Source of the DNA: Acidobacteriota bacterium | GTDB taxonomy: Bacteria; Acidobacteriota; Terriglobia; Bryobacterales; Bryobacteraceae | NCBI GenBank assembly: GCA_017307505.1 | Contig: JAFKEE010000028.1 | Coordinates: 124,001-188,000, forward strand | Length of the DNA: 64,000 bases | Reading direction: 5' to 3' | Shown: positions 1 through 11,503 of the stretch, piece after piece | How positions within the stretch are numbered: position 1 is the first letter of the stretch | How the letters are laid out: the number at the start of each line of letters is the position of its first letter | Program-made: the position numbers and the translations under genes | The notes under the pieces: model-generated | Database searches by the model: none | Told to the model about the DNA's origin: nothing | Seen by the model: the letters and a program-made list of their open reading frames with translations, nothing else

Positions 1-1
1 G

Positions 2-3000
2 CCGAATGTGGACTTCCCCACACTCCTGGTCACGGCCAGTCTGCCCGGAGCGAATCCCGAGACCATGGCGTCGGCCGTCGCCACGCCGATGGAAAACCAG
101 TTCTCGACCATCGCCGGCCTGAACTCGATGACTTCGGTGAACTCCCAGGGCGCCACGCAGATTACGCTGGAATTCGATCTCAGCCGCAGCCTGGACGGCG
201 CTGCCGTCGACGTACAGGCGGCCATCACCCAGGCCTCGCGCCTGCTGCCGCCGGGCATGCCCACTCCGCCGACCTTCACCAAGGTGAACCCGGCCGATCA
301 ACCTATCCTTTATCTGGCGCTCACCTCCCCCACGCTGCCGCTGTATACACTCGACGAATATGCGGAAACCCGCATCGCGCAGCGCATCTCCATGGTGAGC
401 GGCGTTGCCCAGGTTCAGGTGCTGGGCGCGCAGAAGTACGCCGTTCACGTCCAGATGGATCCCCAGAAGCTGGCCGCGCACCAGGTGGGCATCAACGAGA
501 TCGAAACGGCACTCAAGAACTGGAATGTGAACCTGCCCGCCGGCTCCATCATCGGACCCCAGCGCGCTTTCACCTTGCAGGCTTCCGGCCAGCTGACGAA
601 TGCCGCCGCGTATCGCCCGCTGGTGGTCTCCTACCGCCGCGGCACGCCGGTTCGCCTGGAAGAGCTCGGTCAGGTGATCGACGGCGTGGAAGATGACAAG
701 ACCGCTTCCTGGTTCTATCGCCACGGACCCGGCAACCGCGCCGTCGTCCTTGCTATCCAGCGCCAGCCCGGCACCAACACCATCGCAGTCACCGATGCGA
801 TCAAACATCTCATCCCGCTATTCCAGTCCGAGCTGCCGCCGTCGGTGAAGATGGAGATCTTCTACGACCGCTCCGACACCATCCGCGAGTCCTACGACGA
901 CGTGCAGTTCACCATGGTGCTGACACTTGGACTGGTGGTGATGGTCATCTTCCTCTTCCTGAGAAACTTCTCGGCCACGGTCATCCCCAGCCTCGCGCTG
1001 CCGTTCTCGGTCATCGGCACCTTCGCCGTGATGTACCTGCTGGACTACAGCCTCGACAACCTGTCGATGATGGCCCTCATCCTCTCCATCGGCTTCGTGG
1101 TCGATGACGCCATCGTCATGCTGGAGAACATCGTCCGCCACATCGAAATGGGCGAGGAGCCGATGGCTGCCGCCCTCAAGGGATCCAGGGAGATCGGCTT
1201 CACCATCGTCTCCATGACCCTGTCGCTGGCCGCCGTGTTCATCCCTGTCCTCTTTATGGGCGGCGTGCTCGGCCGCCTGTTCAAGGAATTCGCGGTCACC
1301 ATCTGCGTCTCGATCCTGATCTCCGGCGTCGTCTCCGTCACCCTCACGCCGATGCTTTGCAGCCGCTTCCTGCGCGCCGCGCATCATCAGACCAAGGGCT
1401 GGTTCTACAACACAACGGAACGTTTCTTTGACGGCATGCTGCGGCTGTACGACTCCACCCTGCAGGTCGTCCTGCGCTTCCGCCGCGCCACTCTGGCCGT
1501 CAGCTTCGTCGTACTCGTGATCACCGGCTGGATGTTCGTCGACATCCCCAAGGGCTTCATCCCCGATCAGGATACCGACCAGATGCTGATCACCACCGAA
1601 GCCGCACAGGGCACCTCTTACTACCAGATGGTCAAGTACCAGCAGTCCATCGCCGAGGAAGTGCAGGCCGACCCCAACGTCGACTCCCTGGTCTCCAGCG
1701 TCGGCGGCACCACCTCCACCACGCTGGGCGGGCCCAACTTCGGCCAGATGATCGTGCACCTCAAGCCGCGCCACCAGCGCAAGATGCTGGTGAACGAAGT
1801 CATCGACACCCTGCGGCCCAAACTCACCCAGTACCCCGGCATGAAGGTGTATCTGCAGAATCCCCCGGCCATCCAGATCGGCGGCCAGGTCACCAAGAGT
1901 ATCTACCAGTTCTCCATGCAGTCGCCCGACAAGGACGAGCTCTACAAGGCGTCGCGCCGCATGGAAGCCGAGATCGCCGAGATGCCCGGACTGGAAGACG
2001 TCACCAGCAACCTGCTGGTACAGAGCCCGCAGATCCACGTCAACATCGACCGGGATAAGTCCGCCGCGCTGCAGATCAACGCGCAGCAGGTGGAAAACGC
2101 CCTCTACGATGCGTACGGCCCGCGCTGGGTCTCCACCATCTACGCGCCGGTGAACGAGTACAAGGTGCTGCTGGAGCTCATGCCGAGATACCAGGCCGAT
2201 CCCAACGCCCTCTCCATGCTCTACCTGAAGACCACCGGCGGCCGGCTCATTCCGCTCGACTCCGTCGCCGAAGTCACCAGCGATACCGGACCCCAAACCG
2301 TCAATCACTTCGGCCAGTTGCCCGCCGTCACCATCTCGTTCAACCTGCGCCCCGGCACCAGCCTCGGCGACACGGTGACCCGCATCGAAAACCTCGCCAA
2401 GGAACAGCTTCCGCCCACCGTGAGCACCGCCTTCCAGGGTGCGGCGAAGAGCTTCCAGAGTTCGCTCTCCAACCTCTGGCTGCTCTTGATTGTGGCCATT
2501 CTCGTCGTCTACATCGTGCTGGGTGTGCTGTATGAGAGCTACATTCACCCTCTGACGATTCTCTCGGGCCTGCCTTCCGCCGGATTCGGCGCCCTGGTCA
2601 CTCTCTACCTCTTCCACATGGATCTGAATATCTACGCGTTCGTCGGACTCATCATGCTCATTGGCATCGTGAAGAAGAACGCCATCATGCAGATCGACTT
2701 CGCGCTCGACGCGGAACGCCAGCAGGGCATGAGCCCCGGAGAAGCCATCTACCAGGGCTGCCTCATCCGCTTCCGCCCCATCATGATGACCACCATGGCC
2801 GCGCTGCTGGGCGCGGTGCCCATCGCGCTGGGCTACGGTGCGGGCGGCGAAGCCCGCCAGCCGCTGGGCCTGGCTGTCGTCGGCGGCCTGCTGTTCTCAC
2901 AGCTTGTCACGCTCTACCTGACCCCGGTGGTCTATACATACATGGCTGGCCTTCAGGACTGGCTGCGCCGCCGCAAGGGCGCCAACAACGTGCCCGAGCC

Positions 3001-3019
3001 CATCCCGACCACTTACTAG
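2..3019 (+). CDS. RND efflux pump inner-membrane subunit (HAE1, MdtB/MdtC-like), 5' partial
   Basis: This is a proton-driven tripartite efflux pump subunit of the inner membrane. The reading frame is open from base 2, so the first few dozen codons lie outside the window and the GTG at 8 is not the real start. About 1005 residues are present of a family that usually has about 1040. The first residues match the porter-domain start after TM1, with the typical LPGA..PETMASAVATP signature. TM4 carries the paired aspartates of the proton relay (GFVVDDAIV) and TM10 the matching lysine (GIVKKNAIM), so the pump should be active. The AcrA-like and outer-membrane partners would lie upstream or elsewhere. 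Similarity looks closest to the MdtB/MdtC branch. The substrate cannot be inferred. A 77-nt gap without features follows. Confidence 0.93.
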   Translation, partial: PNVDFPTLLVTASLPGANPETMASAVATPMENQFSTIAGLNSMTSVNSQGATQITLEFDLSRSLDGAAVDVQAAITQASRLLPPGMPTPPTFTKVNPADQPILYLALTSPTLPLYTLDEYAETRIAQRISMVSGVAQVQVLGAQKYAVHVQMDPQKLAAHQVGINEIETALKNWNVNLPAGSIIGPQRAFTLQASGQLTNAAAYRPLVVSYRRGTPVRLEELGQVIDGVEDDKTASWFYRHGPGNRAVVLAIQRQPGTNTIAVTDAIKHLIPLFQSELPPSVKMEIFYDRSDTIRESYDDVQFTMVLTLGLVVMVIFLFLRNFSATVIPSLALPFSVIGTFAVMYLLDYSLDNLSMMALILSIGFVVDDAIVMLENIVRHIEMGEEPMAAALKGSREIGFTIVSMTLSLAAVFIPVLFMGGVLGRLFKEFAVTICVSILISGVVSVTLTPMLCSRFLRAAHHQTKGWFYNTTERFFDGMLRLYDSTLQVVLRFRRATLAVSFVVLVITGWMFVDIPKGFIPDQDTDQMLITTEAAQGTSYYQMVKYQQSIAEEVQADPNVDSLVSSVGGTTSTTLGGPNFGQMIVHLKPRHQRKMLVNEVIDTLRPKLTQYPGMKVYLQNPPAIQIGGQVTKSIYQFSMQSPDKDELYKASRRMEAEIAEMPGLEDVTSNLLVQSPQIHVNIDRDKSAALQINAQQVENALYDAYGPRWVSTIYAPVNEYKVLLELMPRYQADPNALSMLYLKTTGGRLIPLDSVAEVTSDTGPQTVNHFGQLPAVTISFNLRPGTSLGDTVTRIENLAKEQLPPTVSTAFQGAAKSFQSSLSNLWLLLIVAILVVYIVLGVLYESYIHPLTILSGLPSAGFGALVTLYLFHMDLNIYAFVGLIMLIGIVKKNAIMQIDFALDAERQQGMSPGEAIYQGCLIRFRPIMMTTMAALLGAVPIALGYGAGGEARQPLGLAVVGGLLFSQLVTLYLTPVVYTYMAGLQDWLRRRKGANNVPEPIPTTY

Positions 3020-3096
3020 GGAAGCTGCACCAAAGCCACGGAATCTCTGAGGACAGCGGCCCGCAGTTCCGCGGCAGGTGCCGTGACTCGTGGTCC

Positions 3097-3666
3097 TCAC
3101 CTCTTCTCGAACTTCACGAGGCGGCCTTCCATGGTCGCCTCCAACGCGTCGCCGTTGCGCCGCAGTTCCAGCGGTGCTCCTCCGGCGACGGAAACGGTAA
3201 CCAGGTCACCCCGCTGCCGGTAGCTGCCCTCGGCGGAGTTCTGGGTGATCCCACGCTCCACCACGGACACTTTGACCTTCTCCGGCCCGTGAAAATTCAG
3301 GTGGATCGCTGTCCCCTCGCGCTGCGCCACGAATGCACCGGACAGTGAATCGTCCGTGCCGCCCTTGCCTTCCTTGCAGTAGCGTCCCAGCAAACGGCCG
3401 CCATCCAGGCAGCCTTTGCTCTCGACCGTGAAGATCTGGGTGTCGCCGCCATTGGTGACCTTCACCCGGTCGCCGTCGACGCCAAACGTACCCTCCCTGG
3501 TCATCGTCATGAACGTCAGTTCCACTTTGCCGTCCGATTTGAAGTTCATGCCGTCCAGGAAGGTGGCACCCTGCGGCTTATACACGCCGCTCACGCGCGC
3601 GCCGCAGCCCGCCAGCATCAGGCCCGCGGCCGCCAAAGGCAAAACCAGCAACGGATTTCGAATCAC
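3097..3666 (-). CDS. putative lipoprotein of unknown function
   Basis: A protein of 189 residues starting at a GTG (3664-3666) with AAGGAGG nine bases upstream. A longer in-frame start at 3765 would run into pabB and lacks a comparable ribosome site. The N terminus is a lipoprotein signal: a hydrophobic run ending LMLAGC, with the cysteine as the lipidation site. The mature part is beta-rich with repeated GDxVxV-type strands, suggesting a small beta-barrel or sandwich. I do not recognise a named family. It lies about 70 nt after the pabB stop on the same strand and may be cotranscribed with pabAB, but no functional link is obvious. A membrane-anchored periplasmic location is likely. Confidence 0.75.
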   Translation of the reverse strand: MIRNPLLVLPLAAAGLMLAGCGARVSGVYKPQGATFLDGMNFKSDGKVELTFMTMTREGTFGVDGDRVKVTNGGDTQIFTVESKGCLDGGRLLGRYCKEGKGGTDDSLSGAFVAQREGTAIHLNFHGPEKVKVSVVERGITQNSAEGSYRQRGDLVTVSVAGGAPLELRRNGDALEATMEGRLVKFEKR

Positions 3667-3736
3667 AGACAGCGCCTCCTTCTCCTCCGCAATGCGCGCA
3701 TCGCGGGAGGAAACCGTCACGCTGACTGTGATTTCT

Positions 3737-5137
3737 TCAATTGGACTCCGGGCATCCCAACGCACTCAGGAACGCCCGGGCCTTGTGCCGGGTCTCGGCC
3801 AGTTCCTGGGCCGGATCCGATTGCGCCGTGATCCCGCAGCCGGTCTCGTAGTGCACGCGCCCGTTGGCGGCGACGGCCGTCCGGATCGCCACCGACAGCT
3901 CGGCCCGGCCGTCCAGGGAGAACCAGCCGATGCTGCCCATGCAGGGCCCGCGGCGGCGCTGTTCCTCGGCCACGGCCACCTCCATGGCATGAATCTTCGG
4001 GGCACCCGAGATCGACGCCGGTGGAAACGAGGCGCGCAGCAGGCCGGCGATGCCGCCGCGCAATCGCCCGCTCACCTTCGAAACCGTGTGCATCAGCGTC
4101 GGCAGCCGCATCAGCTCCGCATGCGCCTCCACGACAACCGAGCCCGGTTCGCAGACCCGGGCCAGGTCGTTCCGCACGACGTCGACAATCATGGCCAGTT
4201 CGGCCCGGTCTTTCCCGCTGTCTGTGAGCTCCGCCTCCAGCCGCGCGTTTTCCTCCGGAGTGGCGCCCAGCGGCCGGGTCCCCTTGATCGGAGCCGAACT
4301 CACCCGTCCGCCCTCCACACACAGGTACAACTCAGGACTCGTGGACAATACGGCGCGGCCGTCGCCCAGGGGAACGTAGGCCCCGAAACGGGCCGGATTC
4401 ACCGCGCGCAACCGCCGGTAGAGCGCCCACACTGCGTCTTCCGCCAAGGGAGCTTCCAGCCTCCGGCAAAGGTTGGTCTGGAACAGTTCGCCCGCAAAGA
4501 TGCGGTCGACGGTCCGCTGCACGGCGGCCTCGAACTCCGCGGGCTCCGGAAGGCTGGACACCTCTCCGCCGGCAAGGGCGCCCGCGGGCTCTTCCACCGT
4601 GCTGGCGGGTGGTTCCCCGGCGCTCTGAACCCGCCAGGCCCCCGTACTCACATGGGTCCATTCATTTCTTTCGTGCCGCCAGTGCGCATCGTACAGGGCC
4701 AGGTACAGATCGGGAACCGCTCCTGCCTCAGCGGGCAGCTCCGGCAGGTCTTCCAGTTCCCAGGCTAGGTCGTAGCCAAGGTAGCCGGCAAGTACCGCGC
4801 CCGCGGGCCCGGCCCAGGCGTCGAGCGCCGCCTCCAGCGCATCAAAACCGCCGCCCCTCTCCCGCAAAACACCCGCTGGCCCCCGCACCGTCAGCTCGCC
4901 GTGTTGTACCTCCAGCGTGACCAGAGGCTCGGCGAAGAGACGGCTGGCGGCTCCGGCGCAGTCCAGCCAGAGGAATCCCGGCTGTGTCCGCAGCGCCTCC
5001 GCCACCAGAAGTGGATCTGCATTCGAGCTCAATGTGACTGCCCGGGTTTCGGAGTCCGCCGGCGCGGGCAGAATTTTCCTCAGCCGCTCCACCAGCGACT
5101 GCCGCTCCCCGGCCGCCCGCCGCGTCGACCACGTCAT
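3737..5137 (-). CDS. pabB: aminodeoxychorismate synthase component I
   Basis: PabB converts chorismate plus ammonia, supplied by PabA, to 4-amino-4-deoxychorismate for folate synthesis. The protein has 466 residues, normal for the family. The C-terminal chorismate-binding domain has the signature PIKGTRPLG; the lysine there is typical of PabB, where anthranilate synthase has alanine. Further conserved blocks are DRAELAMIVDVVRNDL, SISGAPK, and a glycine-rich end GCGITAQSDP. The ATG overlaps the pabA stop by 4 nt (ATGA), so the pair is translationally coupled and should form a heterodimer. The N-terminal tryptophan-pocket domain is more divergent. No fused PabC lyase domain is present. Confidence 0.92.
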   Translation of the reverse strand: MTWSTRRAAGERQSLVERLRKILPAPADSETRAVTLSSNADPLLVAEALRTQPGFLWLDCAGAASRLFAEPLVTLEVQHGELTVRGPAGVLRERGGGFDALEAALDAWAGPAGAVLAGYLGYDLAWELEDLPELPAEAGAVPDLYLALYDAHWRHERNEWTHVSTGAWRVQSAGEPPASTVEEPAGALAGGEVSSLPEPAEFEAAVQRTVDRIFAGELFQTNLCRRLEAPLAEDAVWALYRRLRAVNPARFGAYVPLGDGRAVLSTSPELYLCVEGGRVSSAPIKGTRPLGATPEENARLEAELTDSGKDRAELAMIVDVVRNDLARVCEPGSVVVEAHAELMRLPTLMHTVSKVSGRLRGGIAGLLRASFPPASISGAPKIHAMEVAVAEEQRRRGPCMGSIGWFSLDGRAELSVAIRTAVAANGRVHYETGCGITAQSDPAQELAETRHKARAFLSALGCPESN

Positions 5138-5697
5138 TGCAGAAACGCCTGGAACAGCTTCGGGCCTTCCGGCGTGAGAAACGACTCAGGATGGAAAAGC
5201 ACACCCTCTGTCCGGGAGTCCGCAATCCGGCAGCCCATGATGGTCCCATCCTCCAGCCAGGCCGACACTTCCAGGCCCGCCGGAATCGAAGCCCGTTCCA
5301 CCTGTAGGGAGTGGTACCGCGCCGCCTCAAACGGGTCCGGTAGCCGTTCCAGCACCCCTTTGCCATCATGGAAGACCCGCGACGCCTGCCCGTGCACGGG
5401 CTTTCCGGAAGGCGTCACCAACGCGCCCGCCACCGCCGCAATCACCTGCATCCCCAGGCAGACGCCCAGGATCGGAATCCGGCCGGAATACTCGCGCACC
5501 ACGTCCGGACACAGGCCCGTCCGGCTGGGCCCGAAGGGACCCGGGGACAACACGATCCGCTCGGGCGCAAGCTCCGCCACCTGCCGCAGGGTCACCGAGT
5601 CCGACCGCCAGACCGTGCACTCCGCACCCAGGCCTGCCAGCGCATGCACCAGGTTCCAGGTGAACGAGTCGTAGTTGTCCAGCACCAGCACACGCAT
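5134..5697 (-). CDS. pabA: aminodeoxychorismate/anthranilate synthase glutamine amidotransferase subunit
   Basis: A class I glutamine amidotransferase of 187 residues that releases ammonia from glutamine for PabB. The start MRVLVLDNYDSFTWNLVHAL is standard. The nucleophile cysteine lies in GVCLGMQ, and the C-terminal histidine/glutamate pair in FHPESFLTPEG. The usual GVCLGHQ has Met in place of His here, which also occurs in active homologues. It is first in an operon with pabB (4-nt overlap). PabA and TrpG cannot be separated by sequence alone; the adjacent PabB favours PabA, though the subunit may serve both enzymes. It is transcribed divergently from the pentapeptide-repeat gene across about 100 nt. 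Confidence 0.92.
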   Translation of the reverse strand: MRVLVLDNYDSFTWNLVHALAGLGAECTVWRSDSVTLRQVAELAPERIVLSPGPFGPSRTGLCPDVVREYSGRIPILGVCLGMQVIAAVAGALVTPSGKPVHGQASRVFHDGKGVLERLPDPFEAARYHSLQVERASIPAGLEVSAWLEDGTIMGCRIADSRTEGVLFHPESFLTPEGPKLFQAFLQ

Positions 5698-5794
5698 GGG
5701 TTTTGTTGAGGCCCTTTCATTATCCCAAGCCGCGAGTCATCGCATTCCAACTGCGCTTCATCGTAGACTTAAGGAGGCGAAGGTACGAAATCCC

Positions 5795-6253
5795 GTGGCG
5801 AATCCGGAACATCTCTACATTCTCCAGCAGGGCGTGCCCGGCTGGAACAACTGGCGGTCGCGGAATCCCGAAGACCGGCCCGATTTTACCGGTGCCGACC
5901 TCGTCGGTAAAGACCTGAGCGGGGCGGACTTAAGTCGCGGCAACTTTCAGGGAGCCGACCTCACCGGAGCCAATCTGGCGGGCTGCGATCTGCGCGTCGC
6001 CAACCTCACCGGAGCCCGCCTTTCCGCCGCAATCCTGATCCGCGCCAACCTTGGCCTGGCCGATCTTATCGATGCCGATCTCCGCGCCGCGAATCTCTCC
6101 TCTGCGTCCCTGAACGGCGCAAACCTCCGGCGGGCGGATCTGTCGGAAGCGAATCTGTGCGAAACGGATCTCTCCCGCGCGCGGCTCATCGACGCCAAGT
6201 TGAGCAAAGCGGATCTGAAGCGAGCCGATTTGCGCGGCGCGGTCCTGGTCTAA
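5795..6253 (+). CDS. pentapeptide-repeat protein
   Basis: The likely start is the GTG at 5795, giving 152 residues beginning VANPEHLYILQQGVPGWNNW. That opening is typical of this protein class, usually MANPEHL. A longer start at 5675 would overlap pabA and has no family support. From about residue 30 to the end the protein consists of A(D/N)LxX pentapeptides, more than twenty, which fold as a right-handed square beta-helix. There is no signal peptide, so it is probably cytoplasmic. The molecular role is unknown; some members (Qnr, MfpA) mimic DNA and protect gyrase, but most have no assigned function and nothing here supports that role. A purine-rich stretch with AAGGAGG lies 17 nt upstream of the GTG. 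Confidence 0.8.
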   Translation: MANPEHLYILQQGVPGWNNWRSRNPEDRPDFTGADLVGKDLSGADLSRGNFQGADLTGANLAGCDLRVANLTGARLSAAILIRANLGLADLIDADLRAANLSSASLNGANLRRADLSEANLCETDLSRARLIDAKLSKADLKRADLRGAVLV

Positions 6254-6257
6254 CCGT

Positions 6258-6464
6258 CTAGCGCAGCGACGGATCGTCGTCGCCGGTCAGGCTGCGCGGA
6301 TCGGCCTGCAGATGGTCGGCCGAATCCTGCATATTCTCCATCCTGTCCACACACTCCGGACAGGAATGCAGATGTTGTTCTATCCACACGAGTTCCGCAT
6401 CGTGGTGGATCAATCCGGTCACGTATCGTTCCAGGTCGTTGTCGGACAAATGGGTTTCTTCCAT
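6258..6464 (-). CDS. small zinc-finger-like protein (anti-sigma-like)
   Basis: A 68-residue acidic protein that starts 6 nt after the stop of the acyltransferase-like gene, so it is almost certainly the last gene of that operon. It contains H-x3-C-x2-C (HLHSCPEC), the zinc-binding core of anti-sigma factors and related zf-HC2 proteins. There is no membrane segment or sigma factor nearby. It may be a soluble zinc-binding regulator. The family assignment rests only on the motif and the N-terminal helix length. Its stop lies 4 nt from the convergent stop of the pentapeptide-repeat gene. Confidence 0.65.
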   Translation of the reverse strand: MEETHLSDNDLERYVTGLIHHDAELVWIEQHLHSCPECVDRMENMQDSADHLQADPRSLTGDDDPSLR

Positions 6465-6470
6465 GATTGT

Positions 6471-7718
6471 TCACACTCTCAGGAACAGCTTGCGCCGGTA
6501 CATCCAGAACAGAATCAGCCAGAACGAGAGCAGCAGCGCCGCTCCCTCCACCAGGGGCGTCAATCCGTCGCCCAGGAACCGGAATGCATTGGGCCCGAGG
6601 TGAATCCGGAATGAGCTTGCAATGAAGTCGGGGAAGAGGTGGGCGATCAGGTAAGCGGCGATCGAGTTCATGCCAATCACCAGCAGCGGGAACGCCCATT
6701 TCTTGTAGCCTTTGGTCTCAATCGGCCAGCAGAAGCCGGCCAGCATCAAGAAGCAGACGCCGCCGCTGAACAAGGTCCAGGCCGGAGTCCAGATCCGCTT
6801 CACGATCGGGCAGATCCCGGCAAAGTGCAGGAACAGGCCACCAGCGATCAACGCCGCGCCGGCAATGAGGAACTTGCGGTATGGAATAGCGGGCGCCTCA
6901 GCGCGCAGCCAGCGGCCGGCGATGAGGCCCAGCAGCATGGTGCCCAGAGTCGGAATGAAACTCAACGTGAGATAGCCGCCATTGTTGGCAATGAAAGGCT
7001 TAACCCGCGGGAACAGATTCAGGAACCACTGGTCGAAAGCGCTGCCCAGGTTGCTGTTCTTGTTCCAGTGCGCCATTAGGCCGGAGTAGTGATTCGGCCA
7101 GTCCGGCGGTACGCCGACCGCCTGGTAGTCGAAATTTGCGGGGGGCAGGGGATACAGAGCCCAGGCCAGCCAGTAGCCGCCCAGAATCGCTCCCAGTGCG
7201 CCCCATTGCCATCTGGCATTGCGGAAACCCAGCAAGAACAGGAACGGATAACCCAGGCCGATCTGCGTAAGCGTGTCTTCAAACGTAAAATTCGTGATCT
7301 TTGCGTGCGTCGACCGCAGGAAAATGCCCAGAGCGGCCAAGAGGAACGCCCGCCAGATCGCATGAGCGAACATCTTGGGGAACGTCCCGCCTTTGGCGAT
7401 GCGCGCCGCGATCGAGTAAGGCAGCGCGACCCCCACCAGAAACGAGAAGGAAGGCTGGATCATGTCGTGCAGCGAGCAGCCCGCCCACGCCACGTGATTC
7501 TGGTTATAGGCCAGAATCCCCCAGAACCAACTGTCGGGATAGGCCCGGTAGACCGCGCCCAGGCGCAGTACCTCGGCCATCATCAGCAACATGACGAAGC
7601 CGCGGTACGCGTCCACGGCGACATTCCTGGGGACTGCTACCGTGGCTGGAAGCCTCAGGGAGCCCGCTACGGGCGCCGAGGCTGTTTCGACGCTGCTGAC
7701 TGAACTGGAATTGTTCAT
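6471..7718 (-). CDS. membrane acyltransferase-like protein, HGSNAT/NagX (DUF5009) type
   Basis: A polytopic membrane protein of 415 residues with about ten hydrophobic segments. After a polar N terminus of about 35 residues comes [17 protein letters not shown], the first-helix signature of the heparan-alpha-glucosaminide N-acetyltransferase-like family (NagX/YeiB-like). A conserved histidine-bearing loop, [22 protein letters not shown], follows and is typical of this family. Such proteins are thought to carry acetyl groups across the membrane to sugars. In soil bacteria with chitin or glycan catabolism, NagX is linked to amino-sugar use, but no such genes flank it here. A small zinc-finger protein is cotranscribed downstream. 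Substrate unknown. Confidence 0.8.
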   Translation of the reverse strand: MNNSSSVSSVETASAPVAGSLRLPATVAVPRNVAVDAYRGFVMLLMMAEVLRLGAVYRAYPDSWFWGILAYNQNHVAWAGCSLHDMIQPSFSFLVGVALPYSIAARIAKGGTFPKMFAHAIWRAFLLAALGIFLRSTHAKITNFTFEDTLTQIGLGYPFLFLLGFRNARWQWGALGAILGGYWLAWALYPLPPANFDYQAVGVPPDWPNHYSGLMAHWNKNSNLGSAFDQWFLNLFPRVKPFIANNGGYLTLSFIPTLGTMLLGLIAGRWLRAEAPAIPYRKFLIAGAALIAGGLFLHFAGICPIVKRIWTPAWTLFSGGVCFLMLAGFCWPIETKGYKKWAFPLLVIGMNSIAAYLIAHLFPDFIASSFRIHLGPNAFRFLGDGLTPLVEGAALLLSFWLILFWMYRRKLFLRV

Positions 7719-7834
7719 GCGGATTGCGCCCTCCTGCCCGCTGCCAAGTCACTCAACAGTCTAAGGGATATCAACGCCGGCGTCACACCCATCTGTCGCG
7801 GTCCCCCGAAAAACAACATACCCCCGCAAGTGCC

Positions 7835-7863
7835 GTGTTGTTTCCGGATGTCTCCGATATAAT
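7835..7863 (+). promoter_or_regulatory. putative bfr promoter (-10 TATAAT)
   Basis: A perfect TATAAT lies at 7858-7863, 22 nt before the bacterioferritin ATG. A poor -35 (GTGTTG, 7835-7840) is at 17-nt spacing. The -10 is convincing; the -35 is weak, so an activator may be needed. I see no clear Fur box. Confidence 0.45.
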
Positions 7864-7885
7864 CAGAGTTTGCGAGGTACTTATC

Positions 7886-8377
7886 ATGAATCACCCCAGT
7901 GTGGACCTACTCAATAAAGCGGTTGCCGACGAACTCCAGGCCGTTCATCAGTACATGTACTTCCACTTTCACCTCGACGATCAGGGCTTCGGGCCCCTGG
8001 CGGCGCTCTTCAAACGGACCGCCATTGTCGAGATGGGCCACATCGAAACCCTGGCCGAGCGCATTCTCTTCCTGAAGGGCGACGTAAACATGTCGGTGGC
8101 AGGACCGGTGTCCGCCATCCAGGACCCGGCCGAAATCCTCGCCAAGGCAATCGCGATGGAGAGCCAGAGCGCGGCCGATTACAACAAGGCGGCCCAACTC
8201 TGCGGAGCCAATGCCGATGCCGCCTCCAAGCAGTTGTTCGAAGCTCTGGTGGCCGACGAAGAGGCCCACCAGGATGCCTTCGACAAGCAGCTTGAGAATA
8301 TCAAACGCTTCGGCCTCAGTTATTTGGCGCTCCAATCGTTCGGTGCCCCGGCTGACGCGCCGCCGGCGGCAAAGTAG
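7886..8377 (+). CDS. bfr: bacterioferritin
   Basis: A 163-residue ferritin-like iron-storage protein. The ATG at 7886 is preceded by GAGGT at a good distance; the longer frame from 7724 has no support. All ferroxidase ligands of the bacterioferritin family are visible: E16, E49, H52, E92, E125 and H128. M50, the expected haem ligand, is also present in VEMGHIE, followed by the typical ERILFLKG. It should assemble into a 24-subunit cytoplasmic cage that oxidises and stores iron. The C-terminal tail is Ala/Pro-rich. There is no adjacent bacterioferritin-associated ferredoxin. It is a stand-alone gene between divergent and unrelated neighbours. Confidence 0.92.
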   Translation: MNHPSVDLLNKAVADELQAVHQYMYFHFHLDDQGFGPLAALFKRTAIVEMGHIETLAERILFLKGDVNMSVAGPVSAIQDPAEILAKAIAMESQSAADYNKAAQLCGANADAASKQLFEALVADEEAHQDAFDKQLENIKRFGLSYLALQSFGAPADAPPAAK

Positions 8378-8390
8378 GGTTTCGCCCTCC

Positions 8391-8484
8391 TTCCGGGGGC
8401 TCCGGCAGGACCCCGGAACTTCCTCTCCCCAGCCGGCTGCCCGTGTTCCGGGCTCGTCCTCCGGATGACTTCGCGGGCAGCCGG
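8391..8484. repeat. two inverted repeats between bfr and secA
   Basis: The 228-nt gap contains two hairpins. TTCCGGGG (8391-8398) pairs with CCCCGGAA (8411-8418) and could end bfr transcripts, though no T-run follows. CCGGCTGCCCG (8433-8443) pairs perfectly with CGGGCAGCCGG (8474-8484) across a 30-nt loop. The second may be a REP-type element or an mRNA structure. A TAGAAT at 8584-8589 downstream is the likely secA -10, so the hairpins probably lie before the secA transcript. Confidence 0.5.
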
Positions 8485-8605
8485 ATCCCTGACTCTCTTC
8501 GCCCGAATCCAGTTCCTCCGGAGCCTCTCCGCGTAAACCGCACGGAAACCATAACTAACCGCGGAGTGTCTAAATGCGTGCGGTAGAATCAAAATAAGCA
8601 TCTCT

Positions 8606-11487
<2,882 letters not shown>

Positions 11488-11503
<16 letters not shown>

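Noticed and set aside
818-2617. 599-codon minus-strand reading frame opposite the RND gene
   Set aside because: A shadow of the real gene in GC-rich DNA; Asp/Glu/His/Gly-rich, no start signal, no family motifs. The RND frame explains the region.
3097-3765. longer start for the lipoprotein gene at 3765
   Set aside because: It would overlap pabB and add a charged segment before the signal peptide; GTG 3666 has AAGGAGG and puts the signal at the N terminus.
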